The translations under genes were made by a program, and so were the position numbers. From positions 1-64,000 of the forward strand of contig JANSXF010000001.1 of NCBI GenBank assembly GCA_024743095.1: a stretch of DNA of 64,000 bases, given 5' to 3'. This DNA is from Flavobacteriaceae bacterium. GTDB taxonomy: Bacteria > Bacteroidota > Bacteroidia > Flavobacteriales > Flavobacteriaceae. Below the pieces are notes generated by a model that worked only from the letters and a program-made list of their open reading frames with translations, had not been told where the DNA came from and made no database searches. Within the stretch, counting starts at the first letter, position 1. Every line of letters starts with the position of its first letter. Below are positions 43,698 through 53,019 of this stretch, one piece after another.

Positions 43698-44512
43698 TGC
43701 GTCCACACTACCTTTTTCGACCTCGTCTCTTTACGTATGGCCTGATTTTTAGCAATGGATTCCGGTGTTTTATAGCCTCGCTTGTGATCTAAGTGTACAC
43801 AGACTGCACTATAGCGCAATTGTTTGGATTTAATTCCAAAATTGAACAAGCGCTCACCCAACTCACGGTCCTGTCCTCCATACTGCATGCGTTCATCAAA
43901 ACCATTTACGTTTAATATATCCTTTTTCCACCCTGAGGAATTATGGCCGTTCCAGCTGGCATTGGTCGGAGTAACCGTATTCAATAACTTAGATATTATT
44001 CCACTAGCGGTAAGCTTGTTGTTCTTGAAAGTCTTCGGGATACCTTTTTCCTTAAGCCAATTAATGTTGAAGCATTTCTGCATTTCAATATTCTCCAAAG
44101 TAATCATTTTGGAAATGTTCATCGGAAGCATATAATACCCCCCTGAAATAAAATACCCTTGCTCCTTGTTAATGTAATGCACCTCTACAAAATCCTCTCT
44201 TGGAATACAGTCTCCATCCGTCATAATGATGTAATCCGCATTGCAGGCTTCGACCGCTTTATTTAAAATCCTAGATTTCTGGAAGCCATCGTCCTCTTGC
44301 CACACATGAATGATGTTATAAAACACCTTCTTGGACATTTCCTCCAATAATGCTTTGGTCTTGGGACCAGAACCATCATCCGCAACAACCACCTCAAAAT
44401 CCTTAAAAAGCTGGCAATTGAATCCCCACAACACCTTTTTCAGCCACTCTTCGGCATTATAGGTGCTTATGATTATCGATATTTTCGGTGATTCTGTTTC
44501 GTTTGGGTTCAT
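43679..44512 (-). CDS. Glycosyltransferase family 2 with Glyco_transf_7C-type tail
   Basis: A 277-residue GT-A enzyme: ISIIISTYNAEEWLKKVL, VVVADDGSG and IMTDGDCIPREDF with the DxD pair near 97-99, and a C-terminal GGQDRELGERLFNFGIKSKQLR resembling the galactosyltransferase-type second domain. It may add a hexose to surface polysaccharide. It is divergent from the next gene and convergent with the previous one, so it is a single-gene unit. Substrate is not known. Confidence 0.87.
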   Translation of the reverse strand: MNPNETESPKISIIISTYNAEEWLKKVLWGFNCQLFKDFEVVVADDGSGPKTKALLEEMSKKVFYNIIHVWQEDDGFQKSRILNKAVEACNADYIIMTDGDCIPREDFVEVHYINKEQGYFISGGYYMLPMNISKMITLENIEMQKCFNINWLKEKGIPKTFKNNKLTASGIISKLLNTVTPTNASWNGHNSSGWKKDILNVNGFDERMQYGGQDRELGERLFNFGIKSKQLRYSAVCVHLDHKRGYKTPESIAKNQAIRKETRSKKVVWTHYGITK

Positions 44513-44578
44513 CTGGGCAAAAATAGAAATATTAAATGTTATCTCATATGCTTAATTTTGTGATTCTAAACTCCTAGA

Positions 44579-45406
44579 ATGAAGGTCAAGGAAATTCCTG
44601 TTTCACTTTTTTGTCAAGCCAATCTAACTTGGCAATCCAAAGAAAGGCTCATTTCTCAGAAAAAAAACGTTCCGATAATTGTTTCGTTGGCATCGATTCC
44701 ATCTAGACTGAACATAGTGCACCTTACAATTCGCAGTTTGTTGAATCTGGACGTGTTGCCGGAAAAAATCTTGCTGTGGCTACATGAAGATCTGAAAAAT
44801 GAAATTCCAAAAAAACTTAACGACCTAGTTGGAAATATCTTCAGCATCGAATTTACCGATTACTACAGTTCACATAGAAAGTTAGTAGAACCGCTAAAAA
44901 TATATCCTGAAAATATTATTGTTACTTGTGATGATGATATGATGTATCGCAAAAACTGGTTGTCAAACCTTTATGAAGCCCATCAAAAGAACCCAAATAA
45001 AATTATTGCGAACCAAACACGGTGCATCACATATAACGAATCTGCAGAATTATTACCCTACAAACAATGGAAATCCAACCCATCCGGTTGTGAAAACCCT
45101 AAACTCACCTTACCCATTGGTGCAGGTGGAACTTTATATCCACCCAACACAATGGACCACCAGATCTTTGAGCAGGACCTATTTTTGAAACTTGCTCCCA
45201 ATGCGGACGACCTCTGGTTCAAAGTCATGGGACTATTAAAAGGAACACAGTCCTTACAAGCCCATAATAGTGGAAAAGAACCTATTCCTATTTGGGGGTC
45301 ACAAAAAGTCTCGTTAAAGAAAGGAAATATCGGGATGGATAAGAACAGAATACAATGGAAGGCTTTGACCGACCATTTTCAACTAAAATTTGAAAACATT
45401 GATTGA
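44579..45406 (+). CDS. Glycosyltransferase-like protein with DDD motif
   Basis: A 275-residue protein. It begins with IIVSLASIPSRLNIVHLTIRSLL, a GT-A-like first strand and loop, followed by VTCDDDMMYRKNWLSNL at about 120-136, which carries three Asp in place of DxD. The remainder includes GCENPKLTLPIGAGGTLYP and IPIWGSQKVSL. It resembles small stealth- or capsular-type transferases but not a named family. The next gene starts with TTG inside its last codons. Confidence 0.78.
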   Translation: MKVKEIPVSLFCQANLTWQSKERLISQKKNVPIIVSLASIPSRLNIVHLTIRSLLNLDVLPEKILLWLHEDLKNEIPKKLNDLVGNIFSIEFTDYYSSHRKLVEPLKIYPENIIVTCDDDMMYRKNWLSNLYEAHQKNPNKIIANQTRCITYNESAELLPYKQWKSNPSGCENPKLTLPIGAGGTLYPPNTMDHQIFEQDLFLKLAPNADDLWFKVMGLLKGTQSLQAHNSGKEPIPIWGSQKVSLKKGNIGMDKNRIQWKALTDHFQLKFENID

Positions 45407-45959
45407 AGAAATCAACAACTGCAATAAAGTACTGCAAGAAGGCGGACTCATACTCTACCCCACGGATACAGTTTGGGGCATAGGCTGCGATGCCACAAAT
45501 CCCAAAGCCGTAAAAAAAGTTTACGCCCTTAAAAAGCGCGAAGACACTAAAGCACTTATCTGTTTGGTGGCCAACCAGGCTATGTTGGAGCGCCATGTAA
45601 AAGAAGTGCCCGAAGTCGCCTACGACATTATGGATCTTGCTACCAAACCTACAACCATTGTATTTGATGAACCCATTGGAATTGCAAGTAATCTGGTGGC
45701 CGAGGACAATACTTTAGCCATTCGTGTAGCTTCGGATAAATTTTGCCAGTACCTCATCAATAAATTCAGAAAACCGATAGTGTCAACTTCCGCCAATATT
45801 TCGGGCCATCCCACACCAAAACAATTCAAGGATATTGAGGAAGAAATTTTAAAAGGAGTGGACTATGTGGTAAATTTGCCCGATGAAAATATAAACCCTT
45901 CCCCCTCCTCCATCATTAAATTGAGTAATGACGGACAGGTGAAGGTTATTCGGGAATAA
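45390..45959 (+). CDS. L-threonylcarbamoyladenylate synthase (Sua5/YciO/YrdC family)
   Basis: Makes threonylcarbamoyl-AMP for the t6A tRNA modification. The 189 residues show GGLILYPTDTVWGIGCDATN, VYALKKREDTKALICLV, the DEPIGIASNLVA and SANISGHPTP motifs of the YrdC domain. No C-terminal Sua5 domain, so it is the short TsaC-type; YciO-like paralogues cannot be excluded. The start is TTG at 45390, 17 nt inside the preceding gene. Confidence 0.88.
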   Translation: MKTLIEEINNCNKVLQEGGLILYPTDTVWGIGCDATNPKAVKKVYALKKREDTKALICLVANQAMLERHVKEVPEVAYDIMDLATKPTTIVFDEPIGIASNLVAEDNTLAIRVASDKFCQYLINKFRKPIVSTSANISGHPTPKQFKDIEEEILKGVDYVVNLPDENINPSPSSIIKLSNDGQVKVIRE

Positions 45960-45961
45960 CA

Positions 45962-47392
45962 ATGGTGAAGGAATTCCATACAGCGGCAATACAACATCCT
46001 ATTTTTAAACTTATCAGCGAAGCTTCAGATGAATTGGGTGTGGATACCTACGTCATCGGTGGTTTTGTACGCGATTATTTTTTAAAAAGAGGTACACCCA
46101 AAGATATTGATATCGTTGCCATAGGAAGTGGAATAGACCTTGCCAAAAAAGTAGCTTCCAAACTCGAAGGAAAACCAGAGATTTCGGTATTCAAGAATTT
46201 CGGTACGGCCATGATCAAGCACAAGGATTTGGAGCTTGAATTTGTGGGTGCCCGAAAAGAAAGCTACAATCGGGATAGTCGAAAACCCATTGTGGAGGAT
46301 GGCACTTTGGAAGACGACCAAAACCGCCGTGATTTTACCATAAACGCAATGGCCTTAGCATTGAACCAATCCAATTTTGGGGAACTTTTAGACCCTTTTG
46401 ATGGCTTGGCCGATCTCGACAGGCAAATCATTCGGACCCCTTTGGAGCCGGGCATTACCTATTCCGACGATCCGCTTCGGATGATGCGCGCCATCCGATT
46501 TGCCACACAATTGCATTTTACCATTGAGCTGCGATCCCTTCAAGCCATTACCGGGAATAAAGATCGCATCAAAATTGTTTCCAAGGAACGTATCGTGGAC
46601 GAGCTCAACAAAATTTTGATGAGCCCCAAACCGTCCCTAGGATTTTCGTTGATGCACAAAACCGAACTTCTGCCAATAATTTTGCCCGAACTCACCGCTT
46701 TACAAGGCATAGAGGAGATAGAAGGCCAACGCCATAAAGATAATTTTTGGCACACCTTGGAGGTTGTGGACAATATTTCCGAAACCACGGACAACCTTTG
46801 GTTGCGCTGGGCGGCATTGCTTCACGATATCGGGAAGGCACCCACTAAAAAGTTCCATAAAAAAATCGGTTGGACGTTTCATGCCCACGAATTTGTGGGA
46901 GCAAAAATGGTTTACAAACTCTTCAAGAGATTGAGAATGCCATTGAACGAGAAAATGAAATTCGTTCAAAAAATGGTATTGATGAGTTCAAGACCCATTA
47001 TTTTGTCCGAAGATCACGTCACGGATTCCGCGGTTCGGCGGTTGGTTTTTGATGCCGGAGATTTTGTGGAAGACCTTATGACCTTGTGCGAAGCTGATAT
47101 TACCACCAAAAACCCACACAAACAGAAAAAATACAAGAACAATTTTAAGATTGTTCGTCAAAAAATAGTAGAGGTCGAAGAACGGGACCATATCCGAAAT
47201 TTTCAGCCCCCTGTTTCCGGCGAAGAAATCATGAAGACCTTCAACCTGAAACCTTCCAAAGAAATCGGTATCATCAAAGATGCCATCAAGGAGGCTATTT
47301 TGGAAGGCGAAATCCCCAACGAATATGAGGCTGCCTACAATTTTATGTTGGAAAAAGGCAAAAAAATGAACTTAAAAGTCCACTCCGAATGA
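45962..47392 (+). CDS. cca: tRNA nucleotidyltransferase / poly(A) polymerase family, HD type
   Basis: Adds or repairs the 3' CCA of tRNAs. The 476 residues have the nucleotidyltransferase head GGFVRDYFLKRGTPKDIDIVAIG (GG and DxD near 34 and 50), RRDFTINAMALAL, the DPLRMMRAIRFATQL segment, and an HD domain with LLHDIGKAPTKKFH (about 284-297). The HD part fits the CCA-phosphodiesterase version. It overlaps the next gene by ATGA. Poly(A) polymerase activity cannot be excluded, as the family is hard to split by eye. Confidence 0.92.
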   Translation: MVKEFHTAAIQHPIFKLISEASDELGVDTYVIGGFVRDYFLKRGTPKDIDIVAIGSGIDLAKKVASKLEGKPEISVFKNFGTAMIKHKDLELEFVGARKESYNRDSRKPIVEDGTLEDDQNRRDFTINAMALALNQSNFGELLDPFDGLADLDRQIIRTPLEPGITYSDDPLRMMRAIRFATQLHFTIELRSLQAITGNKDRIKIVSKERIVDELNKILMSPKPSLGFSLMHKTELLPIILPELTALQGIEEIEGQRHKDNFWHTLEVVDNISETTDNLWLRWAALLHDIGKAPTKKFHKKIGWTFHAHEFVGAKMVYKLFKRLRMPLNEKMKFVQKMVLMSSRPIILSEDHVTDSAVRRLVFDAGDFVEDLMTLCEADITTKNPHKQKKYKNNFKIVRQKIVEVEERDHIRNFQPPVSGEEIMKTFNLKPSKEIGIIKDAIKEAILEGEIPNEYEAAYNFMLEKGKKMNLKVHSE

Positions 47393-48402
47393 AAAAGAAC
47401 AAATATGTAGTGTATTGGTTGTTAACTGGTTGTTTTCTCATTTTTGTGATGGTTCTAGTAGGTGGAATTACACGCCTTACCCATTCCGGGCTTTCCATAT
47501 CCGACTATAAATTGATTCACGGCACCATTCCTCCAATGAACGAGCAAGAGTGGCAAGAAGCCTTTGACCTGTACAAACAGTATCCTGAATATCAAAAACT
47601 CAACAACCACTTCGGAATTGAGGAATTCAAGGACATCTATTTCTGGGAATGGCTTCACAGAGTTATTGGAAGGTTTATAGGGATTGTGTTCATCATTCCG
47701 TTCCTATATTTTTTATTCAAGAAGAAATTGGACAGTCCGACCGTAAAAAAGTGTCTGGTCCTGCTCTTTTTAGGTGGATTCCAAGGTTTTTTGGGTTGGT
47801 ACATGGTCAAAAGCGGACTTGTGGACCGTCCCGATGTGTCCCACTTTAGGTTGGCCGCACATTTGACCACGGCTTTTCTCACCTTTGCTTACAGTTTATG
47901 GGTAGCATTGGACCTTATGTACCCCTATAAAAAAGAAATCAATCTGAAAATCCGGAACTTGATCAGGGTCGGACTTGTGCTTTTGTTGCTTCAAATTATC
48001 TGGGGTGCTTTTGTTGCCGGTTTGGATGCAGGATTCATTCACAACCATTGGCCCTTGATGAGCGATGGAAAACTGGTTCACGAAACTGTCTATATTGAAC
48101 AGCAACCCGTGATCAAAAACTTTTATGAAGGTAAGAGCGGTGTGCAGTTTGTACATCGATATTTGGCATACATTGTAGTTGGCGCAATAGCTTTGATTTG
48201 GTTCAGAACCCGTAAAATCCAACGTACTCCGCTTCAAGAAAAAGGATTGAAAACTTTGCTTGCTTTAGTTTTTATGCAATTTGTACTGGGGGTGCTCACA
48301 TTGATTTACGCTGTGCCGCTATGGCTGGGAATCACACATCAAATTGGAGCATTTTTCCTTTTGGCGGCCATGACTTTTACCCTGCACAGGTTCTCCAAAT
48401 AA
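47389..48402 (+). CDS. ctaA: Heme A synthase (COX15/CtaA)
   Basis: Oxidises heme O to heme A for cytochrome aa3-type oxidases. A 337-residue protein with about eight transmembrane helices, beginning with WLLTGCFLIFVMVLVGGITRLTHSGLSI, the EWLHRVIGRFIGIVF heme-ligand histidine, and HFRLAAHLTTAF, WPLMSDGKLVHE and FVHRYLAYIVV segments with further conserved histidines. Start overlaps the cca stop (ATGA), giving a coupled pair. Confidence 0.94.
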   Translation: MKKNKYVVYWLLTGCFLIFVMVLVGGITRLTHSGLSISDYKLIHGTIPPMNEQEWQEAFDLYKQYPEYQKLNNHFGIEEFKDIYFWEWLHRVIGRFIGIVFIIPFLYFLFKKKLDSPTVKKCLVLLFLGGFQGFLGWYMVKSGLVDRPDVSHFRLAAHLTTAFLTFAYSLWVALDLMYPYKKEINLKIRNLIRVGLVLLLLQIIWGAFVAGLDAGFIHNHWPLMSDGKLVHETVYIEQQPVIKNFYEGKSGVQFVHRYLAYIVVGAIALIWFRTRKIQRTPLQEKGLKTLLALVFMQFVLGVLTLIYAVPLWLGITHQIGAFFLLAAMTFTLHRFSK

Positions 48403-48445
48403 ATCCTATTTATTGTACCTTTGTGCCCACTCTAAAATTTGATGG

Positions 48446-48952
48446 ATGATTTACAAAATCAGGATAATACTTGATGCTGAGGAAGATATCTTTCGAGATA
48501 TCGAAATTGAGGACCAAAGTAATTTGGAGGAGTTCCACAATGCCATTACCCAAGCTTTTGGTTTTGAGGGAAGTGAAATGGCCTCCTTTTATACCTGTGA
48601 TGAGGAATGGAACCAAGACGAGGAAATCGCCCTTTTTGATATGAGCGAGAACGGTTCCGATATCCGATTGATGAACGAGACCTCTATTGATGATGTGCTT
48701 TCGGAAAACACCCCTAAGATGATTTACGTGTACGACTTTTTTAGCATGTGGACGTTTTTTGTGGAATTGGCCGACGTCGTTGAAAAAGAAGATGGAAGGG
48801 TATATCCCAACCTATTGTTCACCTTTGGTGAACTCCCCGATGCCCCACCGGAAAAACAGTTCGAAGCAGAATCCAATGAAGAGGAAGACGGAGATTATGA
48901 CGACCTTCTTGACAGTTATGATGACATGGACTTTGATGAAAACTGGAACTAA
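48446..48952 (+). CDS. pRiA4b ORF-3-like (IS1096 TnpR-like) domain protein
   Basis: A 168-residue acidic protein. The N-terminal 130 residues (KIRIILDAEEDIFRDIEIEDQSNLEEFHNAITQAFGF, then MIYVYDFFSMWTFFVELA) match the pRiA4b ORF-3 fold. Relatives occur in plasmids and IS1096-type elements, but many, as here, are chromosomal genes with no mobile neighbours. The C-terminus is very acidic (EESNEEEDGDYDDLLDSY). Function unknown; the next gene codes for a nucleoid-associated protein. Confidence 0.8.
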   Translation: MIYKIRIILDAEEDIFRDIEIEDQSNLEEFHNAITQAFGFEGSEMASFYTCDEEWNQDEEIALFDMSENGSDIRLMNETSIDDVLSENTPKMIYVYDFFSMWTFFVELADVVEKEDGRVYPNLLFTFGELPDAPPEKQFEAESNEEEDGDYDDLLDSYDDMDFDENWN

Positions 48953-48996
48953 CCGAACTCTTGACCAAGTTTTAACCATTAATATTTGATCTCAAC

Positions 48997-50055
48997 ATGC
49001 TAAACCTATATAACGCCCAAATTGAAAGTATTTCACTTCATCGTGTTGGCAACAAAAGTAAAAATGAGTCTGTCTTTTTATCCGCAGAACCTTTTTCGCT
49101 TAACGATGAAATGGCAGGGCTTTTAAAGGAATACTTTTTTAAGCCGTTTAGGGAAAAGGAGGAAAACTACTACAAGTTTGGTCATGAGGTAGATTTGGAG
49201 TTCAATGAGGTTTGCGCAGCCGTCACCGGCATATTCGAAAACCCATCTGATAACCACAGGCTTTCCAAAAAGATTACCACTTGCCTTTTTGAGCAATCCA
49301 ACCACCCACATATAAAAAGTGGGGAAGTTTATGTGGTCCATTTTTCCGATATGGTCATCGACAACCAAAAAACGGATGCCGTTGGCATTTTTAAAAGTGA
49401 GTTGAAGCATGATTTCCTTCAATTTGAAGAAAATGAGCACAACTTGGAAATCTTGATTCGTCAAGGCATCAACATCAATAAGCTTGACAAAGGGTGTATC
49501 GTATTTAACATCAACAAAGAAGAAGGATTTAAAGTTCTTTCCGTAGACAGCAACCGTTATGATGCCAAATATTGGCTCGAAAACTTTTTAGGTGTGTTGC
49601 CGTTGACGGATGATAACTTCTACACCAAAAACTACCTAAAGTTCTGCCAGAACTTTGCAAAGGATGTTGTACTTCCCGCAGAGGACAAGCAGCAAGAGGT
49701 TATGTTCATGAACCGTGCGGTGAACCACTTTGCCAAAAACGATAATTTTGAGGAGACCTCATTCTTGAACGAGGTGATGGAAAACCCTGAACTCATACCG
49801 GAATTCAAGCATTACAAGGTTGAGAAAGGCCCAAAATATAGCATTGAGGATGTTTCCAATTTTGATATTGCGAACAAAGCAGTAAGCGATGCCCGTAAAA
49901 AAATCAAAAATGTCATTAATCTGGATACTAACATTCAGATAAAAATGGATTTCATCAACCCGGAATCCGCAGAAAAATTTGTGGAAAAAGGTTGGGATGA
50001 GGAAAGACAGATGTACTACTATCTCGTGTATTTCAACAAAGAACAGAAAAGCTAG
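48997..50055 (+). CDS. Nucleoid-associated protein (NdpA/YejK family)
   Basis: A 352-residue protein that matches the YejK/NdpA group: the start LYNAQIESISLHRVGNK, EPFSLNDEMAGLLKEYFFKPF, VVHFSDMVIDNQKTDAVGIFKSE, and the C-terminal IKNVINLDTNIQIKMDF. Family members bind nucleoid DNA; in flavobacteria the role is not tested. It follows the acidic pRiA4b-like gene by 44 nt and converges on the 358-aa orphan. Confidence 0.85.
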   Translation: MLNLYNAQIESISLHRVGNKSKNESVFLSAEPFSLNDEMAGLLKEYFFKPFREKEENYYKFGHEVDLEFNEVCAAVTGIFENPSDNHRLSKKITTCLFEQSNHPHIKSGEVYVVHFSDMVIDNQKTDAVGIFKSELKHDFLQFEENEHNLEILIRQGININKLDKGCIVFNINKEEGFKVLSVDSNRYDAKYWLENFLGVLPLTDDNFYTKNYLKFCQNFAKDVVLPAEDKQQEVMFMNRAVNHFAKNDNFEETSFLNEVMENPELIPEFKHYKVEKGPKYSIEDVSNFDIANKAVSDARKKIKNVINLDTNIQIKMDFINPESAEKFVEKGWDEERQMYYYLVYFNKEQKS

Positions 50056-50058
50056 AAG

Positions 50059-51135
50059 CTAGAACTTTTTGTCTATAATCTGTTTCATACTTACATCTTC
50101 GTAGTTACGTTTTACAAAATCCAAGGCGTGTATAAGCACTTCGCCCATGGTTTTGCTGTCTCGGAAATTGATGTCCCCTGTAAGGTCCAATAACTGTGTT
50201 TTTAGCATTTCCATATTTTCTGGTGGCGCTATGGTATCAACTTGGCAGACATCCAAAAGTCTTTTTAGTCTTCTACCCCAGCTCAATATCCTTTTGGCGA
50301 TTATGGAGCGTTCCTCCACAATATATTGATTCACGGAGTCGACCGTCAATTTGCTCTGAACCAAATCGACCATTACCTTGTTCTCCTTAAAAAATTGGGG
50401 ACGGTAGACCTTTATTTTTCCTTCATAGCATTGCTGGTCAAAATCGATGGCCCTGATCTTGTAGTTCACACTATCAAAATCGTGTGTGGGCACAATGACA
50501 TAGTTGTACGAGCGCATATCACCAAGTAACCGAATCATACAACGCTCATTGAACTTTACGAATTCCTTGGCAATCTGCGCTTTATCGAACTCTGAACATT
50601 CGGGCAGATTTTTTTTAAAGAACACATCACCGGGAATACCTACAATATGCTCCTCGATCAATGTATTTTGATAAATGACAAAATTGAGGTTGTACGGCGA
50701 CAGCATATGCTCCAGCTCCAAACCGTACACACGGGAGGCATCTGTCTTTTTTACATAGAAAAGGGTATAGTTGTCGTTCAAAATGTTACGCACTTTGATC
50801 CTAAAGGGCTTAGAGTTTCCAAACGTACAGTAATCCACATAGTCCACATTCAGGTATTGGAAAATCTTATCGCTGCCATCCGACACAAAATTGGAATATA
50901 CCCGCTTTAGGGCCAGGTCTATCTCATCCCTGTCAAACTCCGGATAAAACACCCGTACCCAAAGGGTGTCTTCATCATTGGCATCATATACCGCAACACT
51001 TCCCGAGAACCTGAGAAGGTCATCATAATGGATCGGGATTTCTATTTTTCGGTTATAGTATTCCAAATATTCATCAAGTTCCTTGCTAATGGGATAAGCA
51101 GGTTTCTTTTTCGACATCAACTTTTCTTCCGACAT
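50059..51135 (-). CDS. Orphan protein with a cryptic kinase-like signature
   Basis: A 358-residue protein of unknown function. Visible elements resemble a protein/aminoglycoside-kinase plan: a beta strand with Lys at 129-130 (LFYVKK), Glu140/142 in a possible alpha-C (GLELEHML), a linker with EEHIVGIPGD, a catalytic-loop-like GDMRSYN with Asp206 and Asn211 spaced exactly D-x4-N, and AIDFDQQ with Asp231 as in DFG. This is inference from motif spacing; no overall homologue is recognised. Upstream and downstream genes give no clear functional hint. Start ATG 51135, with an in-frame ATG at 51117 as alternative. Confidence 0.8.
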   Translation of the reverse strand: MSEEKLMSKKKPAYPISKELDEYLEYYNRKIEIPIHYDDLLRFSGSVAVYDANDEDTLWVRVFYPEFDRDEIDLALKRVYSNFVSDGSDKIFQYLNVDYVDYCTFGNSKPFRIKVRNILNDNYTLFYVKKTDASRVYGLELEHMLSPYNLNFVIYQNTLIEEHIVGIPGDVFFKKNLPECSEFDKAQIAKEFVKFNERCMIRLLGDMRSYNYVIVPTHDFDSVNYKIRAIDFDQQCYEGKIKVYRPQFFKENKVMVDLVQSKLTVDSVNQYIVEERSIIAKRILSWGRRLKRLLDVCQVDTIAPPENMEMLKTQLLDLTGDINFRDSKTMGEVLIHALDFVKRNYEDVSMKQIIDKKF

Positions 51136-51212
51136 TGTATTCGATTATTTGTAACAAATTGCAATATACTTCGTCAAGTTAGTATAAACCATTCAAAAAA
51201 CGATAGCATCTT

Positions 51213-52109
51213 TTGGAAACAATACTTACCGTAAATCATCTTACCAAAAAGTTTGGGTATCTCACTGCAGTCAACGACCTCTCCTTTACTATTGAAAAGG
51301 GGAACGTTTATGGCATTTTGGGACCCAATGGAAGTGGCAAATCGACCACATTGGGCATTATTTTGAACGTTGTAAACCGTACTTCTGGAGAGTTTAGTTG
51401 GTTCGATGGTTCCACAACTACCCATGATGCCCTAAAAAAAGTGGGGGCCATTATCGAGCGCCCCAACTTTTACCCTTACATGAATGCTATACAGAACTTA
51501 AGGTTGGTATGTAAAATAAAAGATGTACCCGAAACCAAGATCCGGGAAAAACTGGAGTTGGTTGGCCTGTGGGACCGTCGCAACAGTAAGTTCAAAACCT
51601 ATTCGTTGGGCATGAAACAGCGTATGGCCATCGCTTCCGCCCTACTTAACGACCCGGAAATCCTGATTCTCGACGAGCCTACCAATGGCTTGGACCCTCA
51701 GGGAATCCATCAGATACGGGAAATCATCAAAACAATTGCAAATCAGGGTACCACGATTCTACTGGCATCGCACTTATTGGACGAGGTGGAAAAGGTATGT
51801 TCCCATGTTATCATCCTTAGAAAAGGGGAAAACCTCTACTCCGGTCCCGTAGACAGCATGTTGGCAAGTCATGGTTTTTTTGAATTAAGATCTACCGACT
51901 TGGACCAATTGCAGGCCCTATTGGAAAAAAGTGCCAGTTTTGGCAAAATAGAAAACTTCAATGGAACACTGACCGCTTATTTAAAAGAGGAAATGGATGC
52001 CGAAAGCTTGAACAAAATGTTGTTCGAAAAAGGGGTTATACTATCCCACCTGGTAAAGCGCAAAGAAAGCCTTGAAGAACAATTTTTAACCCTGACCAAG
52101 AACCAATAA
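51213..52109 (+). CDS. ABC-2-type exporter ATP-binding protein
   Basis: A 298-residue ATPase: Walker A GILGPNGSGKST (about 35-44), Q-loop ERPNFYPYMNA, signature YSLGMKQRMAIA, Walker B ILILDEPTNGLDPQG, and switch LLASHLLDEVEK. The 80 C-terminal residues are an accessory domain typical of the ABC-2 drug/antibiotic group. It begins at TTG 51213. Its permease follows 11 nt downstream, so together they form a two-gene exporter; the substrate is unknown. Confidence 0.92.
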   Translation: METILTVNHLTKKFGYLTAVNDLSFTIEKGNVYGILGPNGSGKSTTLGIILNVVNRTSGEFSWFDGSTTTHDALKKVGAIIERPNFYPYMNAIQNLRLVCKIKDVPETKIREKLELVGLWDRRNSKFKTYSLGMKQRMAIASALLNDPEILILDEPTNGLDPQGIHQIREIIKTIANQGTTILLASHLLDEVEKVCSHVIILRKGENLYSGPVDSMLASHGFFELRSTDLDQLQALLEKSASFGKIENFNGTLTAYLKEEMDAESLNKMLFEKGVILSHLVKRKESLEEQFLTLTKNQ

Positions 52110-52120
52110 TCAAAAAACGA

Positions 52121-52954
52121 ATGTTACGTCTCCTACAAATAGAATTTATAAAACTGTGGAACAATAGGGCCAGCAAGGTACTGATCATCTCCTATTTTGT
52201 GCTCCTTACTTCCATCGCACTTATTGCAGCCATTAAGTTTGATATTGGCCCGGTAGAGTTCCACCTTGCCGACCAGGGAATATTCAACTTCCCTTACATT
52301 TGGCACTTCAACACCTTTGTCACGGCATTGTTTAAGCTGTTTCTGGCCATTGTCATTGTTTCCATGATGTCCAACGAATACAGCAACAAGACCATAAAAC
52401 AAAATTTGATAGACGGATTATCCAAAAAGGAATTCATTACTTCCAAAGTTCTTACGGTAATATCCTTTGCACTGATATCCACCATATTTGTTTTTGTGGT
52501 CTCCATGATTCTTGGTTTGGCTTATTCGGACTACAACGAAATGTCCATTATATTCTCTGATTTGGAGTTTTTGCCCGCTTTCTTTATTAAGTTGGTCGGA
52601 TTCTTCTCTTTCTGTCTTTTCTTGGGGATTTTGGTAAAACGCTCTGCTTTTGCGCTCGGTTTCCTAATTTTATGGACCATATTTGAGCAAGTGGTATTTG
52701 GTTTATTGGGATGGAAAGTTATGAGCTGGGAAGCAGCTAAAGCAGTAAAAAGATTCTTTCCGTTGGAATCCATGTCCAATTTGATCAAAGAACCCTTTAC
52801 AAGACTATCTGCGGTTCAAAATATAGGACAACAGATTGGAGAGGATATGAAGTTTGACTACCATGTTTATTGGCATGAGTTCTTCATAGTCATTATCTGG
52901 ACAGCTATTTTTATCTATTTGTCCTACGCCTTGTTGAAGAAACGTGATTTGTAG
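52121..52954 (+). CDS. ABC-2-type exporter permease
   Basis: A 277-residue membrane protein with about six transmembrane helices. It starts with LLQIEFIKLWNNRASKVLI, the usual ABC-2 permease beginning, and contains SNEYSNKTIKQNLIDGLSKKEFI, the conserved loop after helix 2. It pairs with the upstream ATPase. The export substrate is unknown. No accessory membrane-fusion protein is adjacent. Confidence 0.9.
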   Translation: MLRLLQIEFIKLWNNRASKVLIISYFVLLTSIALIAAIKFDIGPVEFHLADQGIFNFPYIWHFNTFVTALFKLFLAIVIVSMMSNEYSNKTIKQNLIDGLSKKEFITSKVLTVISFALISTIFVFVVSMILGLAYSDYNEMSIIFSDLEFLPAFFIKLVGFFSFCLFLGILVKRSAFALGFLILWTIFEQVVFGLLGWKVMSWEAAKAVKRFFPLESMSNLIKEPFTRLSAVQNIGQQIGEDMKFDYHVYWHEFFIVIIWTAIFIYLSYALLKKRDL

Positions 52955-53019
52955 TATCCGAAGGTAAGAATATCCAAGGTTTGCTTCAATATGGCAACTA
53001 CCTTTAGTATTTTTACCTG

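Noticed and set aside
48446..48952. Active mobile element
   Set aside because: No transposase, terminal repeats or target duplication around the pRiA4b-like gene.
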